Below, piece after piece: positions 37,801 through 44,828 of a stretch of 64,000 nucleotides of DNA. The stretch is from Nematostella vectensis (Eukaryota > Cnidaria > Anthozoa > Actiniaria > Edwardsiidae): assembly GCF_932526225.1 (NCBI RefSeq), contig NC_064047.1, positions 9,971,494 to 10,035,493 on the forward strand, read 5' to 3'. A model generated the notes under the pieces. That model worked only from the letters and a program-made list of their open reading frames with translations. It searched no databases and was not told the DNA's origin. Position 1 is the first letter of the stretch, and each line of letters begins with the position of its first letter. A program made the position numbers and the translations under genes.

Positions 37801-40800
37801 ATTGTGTAACATAAATTTCCTATTACACTGTTTTATCAACTCGACCCGCTCCTACACGCAACGTAATGGCGAATAGAGGGACGTACAGGTTGAATGCACA
37901 GGCAAAAAAGGTTAGATCACTCACCATTCGAAAGAGCTTTGCGTTGTGGGTACAGATGGTCTCAAGGGGTTCAAACACGGTTTGGTACTCGGCACGAGTC
38001 ATCCCCCATTTCCTGCAGAGATGGTGGCAAAGATGTCACGCGTCACGCACAACAAAGATGTCACGTGCCATGCAGCTATGGAAACCTCGGACGTCGATAA
38101 GTAATAAAATTCGAGCACAACAAAGGAAAGGATGTCACGTATTCACGCAGAACAAAGGCAAAGTTGTAACGCTTCACGAACAACAACGGAAAGATGTGAC
38201 GAAGTACACAAAACAAAGGCAAAGATGTCACGCGTCACGCAATACAAAGACAAAAATGTCACGCGTCAAGCAAAACAATAGCAAAGATGTCACGCGTCAC
38301 GCACAACAAAGGTAAAGATGTGATCATATATCATCATATGCCACGCACAACACACAGGTAAACATCCCACGTCATACAACGCTGGTGAGTATCACACACA
38401 AAACAAATGAGTGTCACACAACACAAGACACAAGTGAATATCAAACATAACACAACTTAATATTAATATCATATATCACACAACACAAGGTGAATATCAC
38501 ACATCACAAACCACACAGGTAAATACCACAAGTCGTAAATTACAGATTGCAGCATTCAAAAATGATTTACTTTAGTGGTTCTGCATAGACTTCAAACAAG
38601 CACTTAAGGTCACTGGCGAAAGCCTCCTCCTTAAAAAGTAGCTCCTTCACACAGCGTAAACGAGGGTCTTTTACTGCAGAGAAAGAAAGAGAATTTTGTG
38701 CTAGTAAATAAGTTAAAATAAAAAGTGTTGATAGAAGGTATGCAATCAACAAATAATTCAGTTTGCATTTCCTTTACTTACATGCATAATTTTCAACTAA
38801 ATATATTCTTCTCATTTTTCTGTTGTTGCTATTTTTTTTAGAGTAATTGGGAATACAGTGTCATGTGCAAGGAAATGCCTACAGCCTAATTTAATTAATG
38901 ATTAGTTATTAATAAATATTTATAGTTATTAATTTTATTAGTATTAATAATTATAATAATTAAAATTAATAATTAATTATAGGATAATTTAACACCAGCA
39001 TGATGTCTAATGTCTTGTTAGTTTCAAATAAAGCATGTATGTATTTTTTTCTCCTAAAGCGCTATTCCTATGCTCTACCTCTCATGTTTTTCAAAGAACA
39101 AGATAAACCAAACAAAATAAGCCAAAATAACAATGTCAGAATAATGTTGTCAGATGCAAAGCATATTTTTCAAAAGGCTCTCAGTGGCCAAACAAGTTTT
39201 CAAAAACTTACTTGAATGGACATTATCCAGCTCGAAGTTTGACATCCTTCTATCAACATCCTCTATTGCAATTTCTGAGTTTTCAATTCCAAGTGCGTTG
39301 GCGTCTAAATTCAAAATATTCTTGGAGGGTAGCTCTCGGACTTGATAGTTGTTGTCAAGGTTGAACTCCTTGGCGATTCCCTGAACAAGGTCTCTTATCG
39401 TCATCCCTCTCTCTGCACTCAACTGAAATAAAAGCACAAACAGGATGGAATCCCTTAATTACCCTTAATTAGATAGTTCACTGAAATAATGATAACAAAT
39501 GTGATGACAACAACAATAATGGTAATGATGATATAAGATACAGAAACAATAAGAAAATTTGGGGCACAGCCACGCCCTACTGGTCATTTTCTTATAAATT
39601 TAGAGAGAGAGGAAACAGGAGAGGGGGGCATAGGCCCAGAGCCCAATGACCACTCCCGCACTAATGATGATTATGAACACAGTAGTGTGGTCAAATATCA
39701 CGATTAACATTATGATTAGCAAGTAATATACAACAGAAACATTATCTATTTTTTTTAAACAATTCAAGACATTCAGAGGATTTTTGAAACATGATTACAC
39801 TCAACATGATTTGGCGATAGTAATAATAAGGACCCATTTTTGGATTTTTTCTTTCTTTCCACTTTTGCTATAAAACTGGGGATCATGCAGAAAAAGGGAA
39901 GGGAAAAGACAAAGACACTACATTAAAAGAATAACTGATGGACAATAAAAAATAAATAAATGCAAATAGACTTATAGAGGGTAAAAACTATTCTGTGTAA
40001 CAATAGATAAAAGCTTCAGTTTCAAATGCTATGTGAATTTGATTAAAACATCTTTCAAGTATAGGATGAATTGCCTTTTATAAGGCGCATAAAAAAGTGA
40101 CATAAACATGCGTAAAAATGGGATAGAGGCCTACAGGTTAGTGTTGAATTACATAAGTTTTTGCTTTATCTTATGGATTGGGGAAAAGGCAGAGTGGGCG
40201 GTCATTGATTAATCTTAGGGTCGTAACCCTAAAGGACGATTACCCCTCTATGGGTACAGAACAAATCATCATATGGAGCTTAAGGCAATTCGTAAATCAT
40301 CCACTCCATCTTCGTCTCATCACCTTTCAACTTTTTATGTGCAGAGGGATGTGCTTTTCAATTCTTTCCCATAATACAAAAGATTAGAAATAAGAATGAG
40401 AATTAAGTTAACGATTCTACTTAACAATTCTTCTACAATTCCTAAGTTTTTTTAGGGAGGGAGGGAGGTGGGGGAGAGCTTTTTGACAAGCACATACTTT
40501 ATATTTCATGATCTAGAAGCTTTTTAAGGAGACTTTGTTGAAGTAATGTGCTAGAACAAGTTTATAAGATACATAGACTGATGGTCAGCAGAACAGAAGC
40601 CTTTTATAAAGATTTGCGACTCTTTATAAAAGAGTTTCATTTAGAATAGCTCAACCAAAATTTTCTGATATAATGTTTTTAAGAAAAAAATTGGGGTATC
40701 AGAGGAGGGGGGGAGGGGAGAAGAGATTGAGAGGGATCATGGAGCCTTTAACAACACGTACGTCTTAAAGGTGGTGCACAGTTCAGAGCATATGCAACAG

Positions 40801-42896
40801 AAGCTGGAAAAGATGTGTACGTTGGCTGAAACTTATATAACAAGCATTGACTAAATTGTCCTTTATAATGCCAACTGGTTGAGTAAAGATAATATAAAGT
40901 TTAATTTTTATACTGCAAAACAAATTCAATAGGTCCCAAATAAACTTATCGTCCATCTAGGTTCAGATTTTTGGAGCAAAAATGCCCAAAGCGCTAGCCT
41001 ACGATTAGAGTGTACGATTATCTAAGTAAAAATCGCTTAAATATTTTTCACTCGCGATTATCTTTTTCTCTTCAGACTTTAAAGATAACAGTATGAGTTC
41101 TTGTTTAGCCATAAACAAGTCGATTTTTCACAGCTAATACAAGTGTTCAACAATAAAGCAATATTGAGCTCGGTCAAGTTTTTTAATAAGATTTTTTAAC
41201 GCCGTAAAATATTTTTTCCATCATCAGCACAAAAACAATGGTTTTGAAATTCTTATTCAAAACCATGAAATTAAAATGATTACACTTTAAATGGTGTAAA
41301 ATAAAACTCCGATTTTATGCACGCATTAAATTTTTTTTTTTTAATTCGAGCACATGATCGTTTTCTCGAACGGGATGACCGCGCTGATGTATGTTTCACA
41401 GAAATCTACAAATGATTTTAAATCAACAAATCGGGCTTCGTTTTGATGACATACCAGACGTTGTAAATGGAATTCTCTCGCTTCACTAGTTCATGAATGT
41501 AAACTTAGATTGACTGTATTGATGCATGAGTGAACGATATATAAATACCGATATTTATTTTACAGGACGTTTGCAACAAGAATATTTCCCGGCAATAATT
41601 CTATAAAAGCCTCGAACTGTCATGTGCGTTTAGACTGTGAATGGAGAAGGCCTAATCTCTTACATTCCATTGACTTGTTGCACGAATGGACTGTGAGAGC
41701 AAATCTGTCTCTCCGTGGCTTGTTGGCCAAAACGCATCCTCTAAGTTAAGCTTTAAGGAGCTCTTAAAAAGCGAAGCTATTACAACAGCATACTGCACCG
41801 TGCTCGAACAATCAAATTACCAGAAACAACATAGTTTAGAAAACATGCAGATGTAATTTACGATGTTTTGAATCAAAACGCGAAGAAAAGCGCCGCAAAT
41901 ATCGATATGTACTGGAATTAATTTAGCATACTGTACTAGCGATTTGCCACTTTGAAAGAGATTTAATGCATAGGGAAGATTACAGGTTTTTTCAGGGTTG
42001 TGATATATTTTGGAAGAAAATATTGAAACCGTTGTATGGAGGTCATTCGACAATTTAGCACATTTCGCAGCGCATAATATTTAACTTTTTCTCTAGTATA
42101 AACATAGTTAACAACGCCTGGTGAACAAGCCCTCTCTATGTATCCGATATTTAAATAAATAACATAGGCTTGAATTATCTTATGGTTGTATGACTTAGCC
42201 AGAGATTCTCAGATTAATTTTTAGAGCAATGCAAACGAGAAAACGTTTTGGATTCTATGGCAGTTCGGCGAATGTCGGACCAATAGAACAATTCCATGAT
42301 ATAATAGCCAAATCATTAGTTAACTGAAGTGCTATAGAAAATAATGACCATCTCCATGAATTAGCTATGTGTGCAGAACAATTTCCCGGCGCTCTATACC
42401 AATTATTGATAATTACAAGAATATCTTAATCTGCCAATGAAGCAACCAAATAACTCTACATGTATGAATTTGTGCGATTTCTAATCCGTCTGTACACTTT
42501 TACTATCAATTGTGCCATCATAATTTAAGGATTCTGTCCTTCTCCGGTTTACTTAGGTACCCGTATACAATTTTACAGACACTAAGAACAAGTATATTCC
42601 CGACAGAACCGTAATGCATGTAAATTGGGCCGTTCTAGTTGAGCATCTAAGCTATGTTGTCAACATATACCCAGTACAAACTATCCTTGACTTACGAGTC
42701 GTGGGTTTCCATCGGGCAGAATTCCGCGAACAAGGAATGTATTTCCAGCATTCTCGTCGAGTCTTAGAATATTCAGCACTCCAAGAAGTGTCTGGTCAGC
42801 CATTGAGCCAGTTCTTGTTAGCAAACCAGGTAAACTCCCCGTGACAGAGCCCTTGCGGGCTTTCTGTGTGCTTGGTTTAACGCTAGTAGTCGCCAT
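11205..42896 (-). CDS. ARHGAP20-like: ARHGAP20-like multidomain protein with an added RhoGEF (DH) domain: Ras-binding-like, DH, PH, RA, RhoGAP
   Basis: Twenty-two coding exons (minus strand, 5' to 3'): 42896-42696, 39422-39212, 38673-38571, 38012-37925, 37252-37207, 36738-36663, 35827-35725, 31220-31110, 29961-29917, 23767-23673, 23163-23031, 22677-22613, 22134-21985, 21713-21672, 21076-20983, 20128-20051, 18659-18590, 16870-16688, 15174-15045, 14464-14295, 13906-13759, 13185-11205. All junctions are GT-AG and phase-consistent; the total is 4323 bases, 1440 residues plus stop. The start ATG at 42896 has a good context (AAGATGGCG). Vertebrate ARHGAP20 (RA-RhoGAP) has PH, RA and RhoGAP domains and is a Rap1-responsive Rho GAP. 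Here a DH domain (about 138-325) and a ubiquitin-like domain (about 35-130) precede them. Linkage of the DH exons to the ARHGAP20 part rests on uninterrupted phase and on the order DH then PH. A 27-33 base microexon may be missing between exons 7 and 8. The acceptor at 13906 is weak. Confidence 0.88.
13313..13523. mobile_element. MITE, family B, copy in intron 21
   Basis: The left terminal repeat GTAAAGCGGCGATGTCACAA and the right terminal repeat GTGACACTGCGGCTTTAA are inverted to each other. It shares its interior, including GTGTCTATTGGAAGTTTCTT, with the copies at 36960-37191 and 45516-45761. Confidence 0.75.
13759..14464 (-). CDS. ARHGAP20-like: Rho GEF/GAP gene, exons 20-21: RhoGAP catalytic core
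   Basis: Exon 20 (14464-14295) encodes LFGLPLQDLC and GPGVTGIFRKSANARR. The arginine in GIFR is the expected arginine finger that completes the GTPase active site, so catalysis is plausible. Exon 21 (13906-13759) encodes SSFDIVSLFQEFLRRLPD, the helix that binds the small G protein. Between the two, about five residues present in vertebrate homologues are missing and the exon 21 acceptor (CCTACGAG) is weak. The precise junction could differ or contain a small extra exon. Substrates are likely Rho-type GTPases, by family. Confidence 0.85.
14483..15036. repeat. TCACGCAACAA-type minisatellite in intron 19
   Basis: Two blocks: a short one at 14483-14522 (GTCACGCAAACATGTCGCAT and similar) and a longer one at about 14752-15036 in which GTCACGCAACAATG recurs every 18-22 bases with drift. 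The short block lies about 20 bases outside the exon 20 acceptor. The long block ends within 10 bases of the exon 19 donor at 15044. Confidence 0.75.
15045..15174 (-). CDS. ARHGAP20-like: Rho GEF/GAP gene, exon 19: linker between RA and RhoGAP domains
   Basis: Encodes a basic linker with KSPIINWAMHKKTS. As I remember the vertebrate protein, its RA-to-GAP linker carries a matching RRRSIINWAF stretch, so this short conserved block is strong evidence of orthology. The exon has a phase-1 entry and phase-2 exit; the AAG-G junction to exon 20 restores SPGRLFG. Confidence 0.85.
15310..15635. repeat. GACA-rich simple and higher-order tandem repeat
   Basis: A (GACA)n-like tract grades into two copies of an approximately 110-base unit containing GACTGACAAACAGCCGGCT and GGACGGACAGACAAC. 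It lies in intron 18. The frames reading through it are repeat artefacts, not genes. Confidence 0.8.
15781..16020. repeat. 60-bp tandem repeat, four copies
   Basis: Four successive 60-base units, each containing ACAGCCATGG(G/A)ACCAG and GCACACAGGAGTC(T/C)CAATA, with about 85-95% similarity by eye. The period is a multiple of three, so both strands show open frames, but nothing suggests coding use. It lies in intron 18. Confidence 0.85.
16688..20128 (-). CDS. ARHGAP20-like: Rho GEF/GAP gene, exons 16-18: Ras-associating (RA) domain
   Basis: Exons 20128-20051, 18659-18590 and 16870-16688. Residues about 522-630 read SKSFTVTNTDDACTVLRYAI, then TEDPTEYQLWVLSGREEG and GHEFPFAIKMSHIREG, ending QTQCQFILKRRRK. 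The block CPLIGHEFPFAIKMSH is nearly identical to the vertebrate ARHGAP20 RA domain as I remember it. In mammals this domain binds Rap1-GTP and relieves GAP inhibition; the same role here is inferred. All three exons are joined by strong donors (GTACGT, GTAAGT, GTAAGT). The two large introns hold repeats and transposon remnants. Confidence 0.88.
17075..18252. mobile_element. Mutator-like non-autonomous element with ~380-bp inverted arms and a captured gene fragment
   Basis: Left terminus TAGCCTGCGTGCAGCCGG; right terminus ends GGCTTCACGCAGGCTA. The perfect 9-base direct repeat TCCTCTTCA flanks it at 17066-17074 and 18253-18261. The arms (17075-17457 and about 17873-18252) are inverted copies, highly similar by eye. 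A 9-base duplication and long inverted ends fit the Mutator (MULE) superfamily. There is no transposase. The interior and right arm carry a protein-coding fragment, annotated separately; the left arm carries the start of the same gene in opposite orientation. It lies in intron 17 of the Rho gene. Confidence 0.8.
17465..18058 (-). pseudogene. Gene fragment captured in the Mutator-like element (zinc-binding N-terminal region)
   Basis: From the ATG at 18058 the minus strand reads MISHVSLTAKARSVQ, then SSCILCLTNVANSDQRFVIG and VSEYVCRLRFRKLKRR, followed by a Ser/Thr-rich stretch; this frame stops near 17534. An overlapping frame continues with VTVRVKWP, KERKLPEDLESLGKMLVRG (17465-17560) and breaks where the other arm begins, so a frameshift or lost intron separates the two parts. 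I remember this combination from a large anthozoan-expanded family, but cannot verify it. A CxxC pair is present at SSCILC; the second pair reads CRLR, where family members, as I recall, have CRLC. This is a truncated, probably non-functional copy. Confidence 0.6.
18280..18560. repeat. Degenerate ~21-bp tandem repeat (GAGTCATTCCCGAAT type)
   Basis: GAGTCAT and CCGAATGA/GGAT elements recur every 20-23 bases with heavy drift, ending about 30 bases from the exon 17 donor at 18589. No coding role is apparent. Confidence 0.65.
18965..19945 (-). mobile_element. 5'-truncated non-LTR retrotransposon (CR1/L2-like 3' end)
   Basis: The minus strand encodes the C-terminal part of a LINE protein. The region around 19830-19945 reads LYASEVWGVEK (with an in-frame stop just upstream), then a frame of about 176 codons from 19641 to 19111 has the zinc-binding tail: CSQCNSGEVEDEFHFLIKC. 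The 3' end is followed by a GGTA/GATA microsatellite at 18968-19002, typical of such tails. At least one frame break separates the two coding pieces, so the copy is dead. It lies in intron 16 of the Rho gene, in the same orientation. Confidence 0.82.
20297..20895. repeat. ~101-bp tandem repeat, six copies
   Basis: Units start at 20297, 20398, 20499 and so on, each reading ATATCCATTTT(T/C)ATCCC, CCTACGTGTACTAT and CTGCTTGAACAATGGTGGAG, and joined by the small palindrome GGATATATTCCAATATCC. Copies differ at a few positions. It lies in intron 15, with no coding or CRISPR character (no spacers). Confidence 0.9.
20983..22677 (-). CDS. ARHGAP20-like: Rho GEF/GAP gene, exons 12-15: main part of the PH domain and link to RA
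   Basis: Exons 22677-22613, 22134-21985, 21713-21672 and 21076-20983. Exon 12 gives GISSQDRHLFLFSDLLIIAK, exon 13 gives YKLKQRLRLTELW and KSFVLGWPTTNCVLSF, exon 14 gives TIEERDAWYIALAK, whose Trp is the conserved C-terminal helix Trp of PH domains, and exon 15 gives PRTLSLKVYNREMESPDSFG. The KSFVLGWPT block matches vertebrate ARHGAP20 and TAGAP-type sequences as I remember them. All phases agree (2, 2, 2, 0 at the exits). PH domains bind membranes or support the adjacent DH domain. Confidence 0.88.
21720..21975. repeat. CAA-rich low-complexity tract
   Basis: A run of AACAACAACA and AACAATAA triplets fills intron 13, between the exon 13 donor (21984) and the exon 14 acceptor (21713). Long frames on either strand are products of composition. 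Confidence 0.8.
22397..22526. mobile_element. MITE, family A, copy 3
   Basis: CGTCGTATTATCCATGAGCC on the left and GGCTCATGGATAATACAACG with TTTGAACTTAG on the right form the inverted arms; the interior is the same as in 7769-7903. It lies in intron 12. The left terminal bases have decayed. Confidence 0.72.
22743..23105 (-). repeat. 90-bp in-frame tandem repeat that copies an exon end and its splice donor
   Basis: Four units start at 22744, 22835, 22925 and 23015 (periods 91, 90, 90). On the minus strand each encodes IPILTRHFVQEGSAQLSV followed by a donor region. The donor is GTAAGT in the units ending at 23031 and 22941, GTATGT at 22851, and lost (TTAAGT) in the most distal unit. No stop codon interrupts the frame across the array, so using a farther donor would add 30 or 60 residues. 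Confidence 0.85.
23031..23767 (-). CDS. ARHGAP20-like: Rho GEF/GAP gene, exons 10-11: DH-PH linker and first strand of the PH domain
   Basis: Exon 10 (23767-23673) encodes RRRSAPSASIKSSIS; an RRRSAPS motif is also near the N terminus of vertebrate ARHGAP20 as I remember it. Exon 11 (23163 to 23031 with the first donor) encodes NSPTEAPAKIKSISEPGPPE and ends TRHFVQEGSAQLSV, the usual start of a DH-linked PH domain. Joined to exon 12 it reads AQLSVGISSQDRHLFLFSD. The exon can also end at 22941 or 22851 without changing frame because of the repeat array. Confidence 0.85.
24701..25000. repeat. Degenerate ~22-bp array rich in TCACGTGAC
   Basis: Six intact TCACGTGAC sites (near 24713, 24751, 24815, 24860, 24928, 24950) plus diverged versions (TCACTTGAC, TCAAGCGAC) recur with roughly 22-base spacing within a GAT(C)ACGTGACTTGCCT-like unit. 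TCACGTGAC is a palindromic E-box of the type bound by MiT/TFE and USF factors in animals. It lies in intron 9. A regulatory role is inference only. Confidence 0.7.
25172..25399. mobile_element. MITE, family C, copy 2 (inverted relative to copy 1)
   Basis: Ends TTGCGAAATCTC and AAGAGTTCGCAAA, with inner arms CTTCTGGCTTCCGTCATCCA and TGAATGACGGAGCCAGAAAG. It matches the element at 9433-9659 in opposite orientation. Confidence 0.72.
25764..26063. mobile_element. MITE with ~45-bp inverted ends and probable TA target site
   Basis: The left end CTGTTGAATCCGTTGTATCG continues to GACGCCGCATTTTCAAAAC. The right end has GTTTTGAAAACGCGGGTCGC and GATACAACGGACTCGACAG. It is flanked by TA on both sides, as in Tc1/mariner-type insertions. 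The element is 300 bp long with no coding capacity. Confidence 0.75.
28690..28945. repeat. GTT/TTG trinucleotide tract
   Basis: Near-perfect (GTT)n at about 28805-28877 lies within a longer T/G-rich stretch. The frame encoding almost only valine is an artefact. It lies in intron 9 of the Rho gene. Confidence 0.9.
29555..29790 (+). mobile_element. tRNA-derived SINE head with ~50-bp tandem tail
   Basis: AGTTGGCAGAGCG resembles a pol III A box, and GGTTCGAGTCCCG at about 29611 is a perfect B box. The pair is spaced like a tRNA, but the arms do not fold into a clean cloverleaf. The head is followed from 29658 by about 2.5 copies of a 50-base unit starting GCATCCAATTGGCTTCC. Confidence 0.65.
29917..38673 (-). 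CDS. ARHGAP20-like: Rho GEF/GAP gene, exons 3-9: RhoGEF (DH) domain
   Basis: Exons 38673-38571, 38012-37925, 37252-37207, 36738-36663, 35827-35725, 31220-31110 and 29961-29917 encode residues about 138-328. In order: RCVKELLFKEEAFASDLK (helix 1; the conserved Glu of CR1 is in KEE), MTRAEYQTVFEPLETIC, LEDAVRVWN, GGMFVELEILWATYSDYFVA, FEFQVFVNLQ, MEMLLLRP, then LQHVTDYGRILSSLFDK and HPDYTDLDRVVTKFKS. This is the helical layout of a Dbl-homology domain, which loads GTP on Rho-family GTPases. The usual VQRIPRY-type segment after LLLRP is not found, so a microexon of 27-33 bases in 31221-35724 is suspected. If it is truly absent, helix 5 is damaged and exchange activity is unlikely. Confidence 0.85.
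30590..30985. repeat. Degenerate tandem repeat (CCACGTCATAACAGAAC / AACACGACTT type)
   Basis: Blocks such as TACGCCATGACAGAACTGTC, GCGCCTTAAAACCACGTCAT and GTGAACACGACTT recur every 80-125 bases with drift. It lies in intron 8 and ends about 125 bases from the exon 8 donor. Confidence 0.65.
31400..31874. mobile_element. MITE, family D, copy 1
   Basis: The left end TACCTAATTACACTTAATTT (followed by TCGCG) is mirrored by CGCGAAAATAAAGTGTAATA and AGGTA on the right. The inner sequence is full of CGCGAAAAT motifs. The 475-bp body is repeated with high similarity at 36142-36585. It lies in intron 7. Confidence 0.78.
32218..32276. repeat. GC-rich perfect hairpin
   Basis: CCCAGGGCGTCGCGGAGG is followed after about 20 bases by its exact reverse complement, CCTCCGCGACGCCCTGGG. 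It stands out from the AT-rich surroundings and may be a very short foldback element. No gene is associated. Confidence 0.75.
32348..32822. mobile_element. MITE with ~48-bp inverted ends
   Basis: Left arm: CCAGGCGCCCGTTTCTGGAA, continuing to GAGAATTCTCGGGCCCGAAA. Right arm: GTTTTCGGGCCCGAGAATTC, ending CGAGAAACGGGCACCTGG. It is 475 bp long, non-coding, in intron 7. A clear target-site duplication was not found. Confidence 0.75.
34195..34359. mobile_element. Mutator-like MITE with 9-bp target-site duplication
   Basis: Terminal repeats TAGCCTCCTCCGCAG and CTGCGGAGGAGGCTA. The perfect 9-base direct repeat GGAAGAAAT lies at 34186-34194 and 34360-34368. It shares the terminal TAGCCT and the TSD length with the larger element at 17075-18252. 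It is 165 bp long, in intron 7. Confidence 0.82.
34731..35440. repeat. Tandem duplication of a ~340-bp unit
   Basis: The stretch from ACATTCACGAATGCGTAAAT at 34734 through AAAGCCC, CATCGCATCCTTGAAACCGG, GTGGGTAAAC and GAGAATGCGAGGGTG is repeated from about 35069 to 35440 with moderate divergence. Both units contain CGCAGGCTA, resembling the right terminus of the Mutator-like elements. It lies in intron 7. A poly-C run follows at 35601-35621. Confidence 0.75.
36142..36585. mobile_element. MITE, family D, copy 2 (left end decayed)
   Basis: Shares the body with 31400-31874, including ACACAAGAAGCCTTTGGGG, GTACATATAGTACGGTA and the right end AAAGTGTAATAAGGTA. The left terminal repeat is eroded. 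It lies in intron 6, so the family has inserted into two introns of the same gene. Confidence 0.75.
36960..37191. mobile_element. MITE, family B, copy in intron 5
   Basis: Left terminal repeat TAAAGCCACATTGTCGCCAG, continuing TTTACTTCCG. Right terminal repeat GTAAACTGGTCACAACGCGG, ending CTTTAA. It ends only about 15 bases from the exon 5 donor (37206). Confidence 0.78.
37464..37716. mobile_element. MITE with ~50-bp inverted ends
   Basis: Left arm TACACCTATTTCGATAAAGG with GCAAATGGCGATTGGCAAAT. Right arm CATTCGCCATTTGCACTGAC with TTGTGAAATAGGTGTA. It is about 253 bp long, in intron 4. Confidence 0.7.
38020..38530. repeat. GTCACGC / AACAAAG minisatellite in intron 3
   Basis: GCAAAGATGTCACGCGTCAC and CACAACAAAGG recur with drift every 28-35 bases from about 38026 to 38310, then decay into ATATCACACATCACA repeats up to about 38530. 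It begins within 15 bases of the exon 4 acceptor (38013) and uses the same GTCACGC core as the array at 14752-15036. Confidence 0.75.
39212..42896 (-). CDS. ARHGAP20-like: Rho GEF/GAP gene, exons 1-2: N-terminal ubiquitin-like / Ras-binding-like domain
   Basis: Exon 1 (42896-42696) starts MATTSVKPSTQKARKGS and ends GNTFLVRGILPDGNPRL. Exon 2 (39422-39212) continues LSAERGMTIRDLVQGIAKEF, then NYQVRELPSKN. The joined stretch (about residues 35-130) has the alternation expected of an RA or RBD-type ubiquitin fold: a strand (FLVRGIL), a turn, then a helix (TIRDLVQGIAKEF). Family assignment is by pattern only. The start is chosen by its AAGATGGCG context and because exon 1 joins exon 2 in phase 0. 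An upstream non-coding exon cannot be excluded. The donors are GTAAGT in both cases. Confidence 0.75.
39423..42695 (-). other. Intron 1 of the Rho GEF/GAP gene
   Basis: A 3.3-kb AT-rich intron. I see no embedded gene and no clear transposon. There are G-rich runs near 40456 and 40707 and a T-rich stretch near 41333. The intron separates the two halves of the N-terminal domain. Confidence 0.6.
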
Positions 42897-43919
42897 CTTG
42901 AAGCTCCCGTCCCCAACTATGGAGCGCAACAATGTTTGGTCACTGCACACATTCTGCAACCCATGGTGGAACAAAAACCCAAGCGCTTCACAAACTCCCT
43001 TCCTTTAAGCCCTTATTTACGTATTATGGGCTCAATTATGTAGTACAGTTAACATTCGATGGTAAATTGTATTGACCGAGTGAGTGCAATTTTGTTATTT
43101 GACACTGGAGAGGACACGAAGCGTAAAGAATGTGTAAAAATAGCGCGCTCTGATTGGTCTAGGCGCCTTCGCCGACAACTATACAAGGGGTCCCGGTTCA
43201 ACTCTATTAGAATTTGCATTGGTGTGCACATTACACCTCCGCTAGCATATCTGGTTACCTAATAAAAATCTCAAGCATTTATCGTTAGCGGTTTAGAAGA
43301 AGGAAAGGTGATTTGCGAATGCGTAAACGTCAAATTAATCCGCTGACGAAACCGCAATGTAATCCGTAAATAAAAACCTTTGCCGTTTTGGTTTTTAAAA
43401 AAACGCTGATGTTTTTCCCTTTAACCCTTAACCCCCAGTCACCTTGCAATCAACTCACCAAGTCTTAAAATAATTGTATAAAATGCTATTGATTTGATAT
43501 TTCAATTAACGGCAGCATTAATTTCTCAATACGAGCTAGCCAAAGCCGGTCAATCTTTGCTCTGAAGCTACGCACAATTGTCTCTCTTGGTTTTACAGGA
43601 GTTTGGGAGGGTTTGATTGGTGACAAAGCAGGCAAAAGTCACAAGGGCAAAAATTCAACTCTTTCCCAAAAGCTTCGGTTCATTTTTTCCAATGTTATCA
43701 AAGTTGCGTAGAGGACTGATAACAATTCGATCAAGAGACTACGCAGTATCTAAAATGGGTGTTGGCTGCAAAAAAAGATTCGTTACAAAAGTTAAACAAG
43801 GGTAAAAACGCGAACCTTGCGGTAACTCGAACAAAAATCGATATGCTCGCGTCATACATGCTCCGAGTGCGAGCGCCAGAGCAAAGATGGACCCGATAAT
43901 ATTTTTACAATGATTTATG

Positions 43920-44075
43920 CAGGGCCATAGCCAGGGGTGGCCCAGACCCCCCCTCCCTTCTTTCAGCCAAATAAAAACAGTAAATGTATGAGACATTATC
44001 TAAAATACAGGGGATAATGCTGTGAAATGGCCTTTTGGGCCTCCTCCTTTCAAAAATCCTGGCTACGCCTCTGTT
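43920..44075. mobile_element. MITE, family E, copy 1
   Basis: Begins GGGCCATAGCCAGGGGTGG and ends AAAATCCTGGCTACGCCTCT, so the ends are imperfect inverted repeats. The interior (CAGTAAATGTATGAGACATT, then ATCTAAAATACAGG) recurs at 45309-45466. Confidence 0.7.
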
Positions 44076-44828
44076 ATGGGTTCAAAAAAGCGAACCCTGG
44101 GCCATTAAAACGATGGAGAAATCCAAAGCTCCACAAAGTTCTCGTGCGATCCTCAGATCCAAGCTAACTAGGTCAATCAGATATTTATCATAGCGCTCTG
44201 AAGGAATTTTTCATCGCAAAGTGCTGCGTTGATCAGGCGGGCGTAGGAGTAAGAGGATTTACGGCCCACTATTCAACCAATTAAAGAGTGAGCGTAGCAT
44301 CGTTAGCTGTGATGCCGAAGGTCACGGTATTTAACAATACTTAGCTTGTAAATAACATATTTTTTACGCCGCTTCTAACTTTCATCGATGTTCGTGAAGT
44401 GTTTGGTCGCCACGATCATTAAATAAAACTCAATTTTGTAGATCCACAACGCTTCTAATTCTTCAGAAATACACTTCCAATCAATATTTTATCTGAGTTT
44501 TGATCGGCAATTTTGTCTTCTCTTAAATTTGACACATTATGCTCTTTATTCAGGCGTGATCTGTTGCTGCTTTATCTTCAATACCAAATGCAAACATTAA
44601 ATTGTCGGGAAATTGTCGAAACACGTGAGGGAGTTTGAAGACGACTTTTAGGTAACCTGATTATTTTTTTTAATGCTGTTTAATGTGAAAATCAATAAAC
44701 TATAGAGTAAAAAGTCAGTTTCCGATGTTTATTTATAAAAACGTAGGAGAAAACCACCGGACAGCCTCTATCTGCTGGTGTGCGTCGGACCTTGTGGTCT
44801 GCGTCGACAGTTGATTAATTAATAAAAC

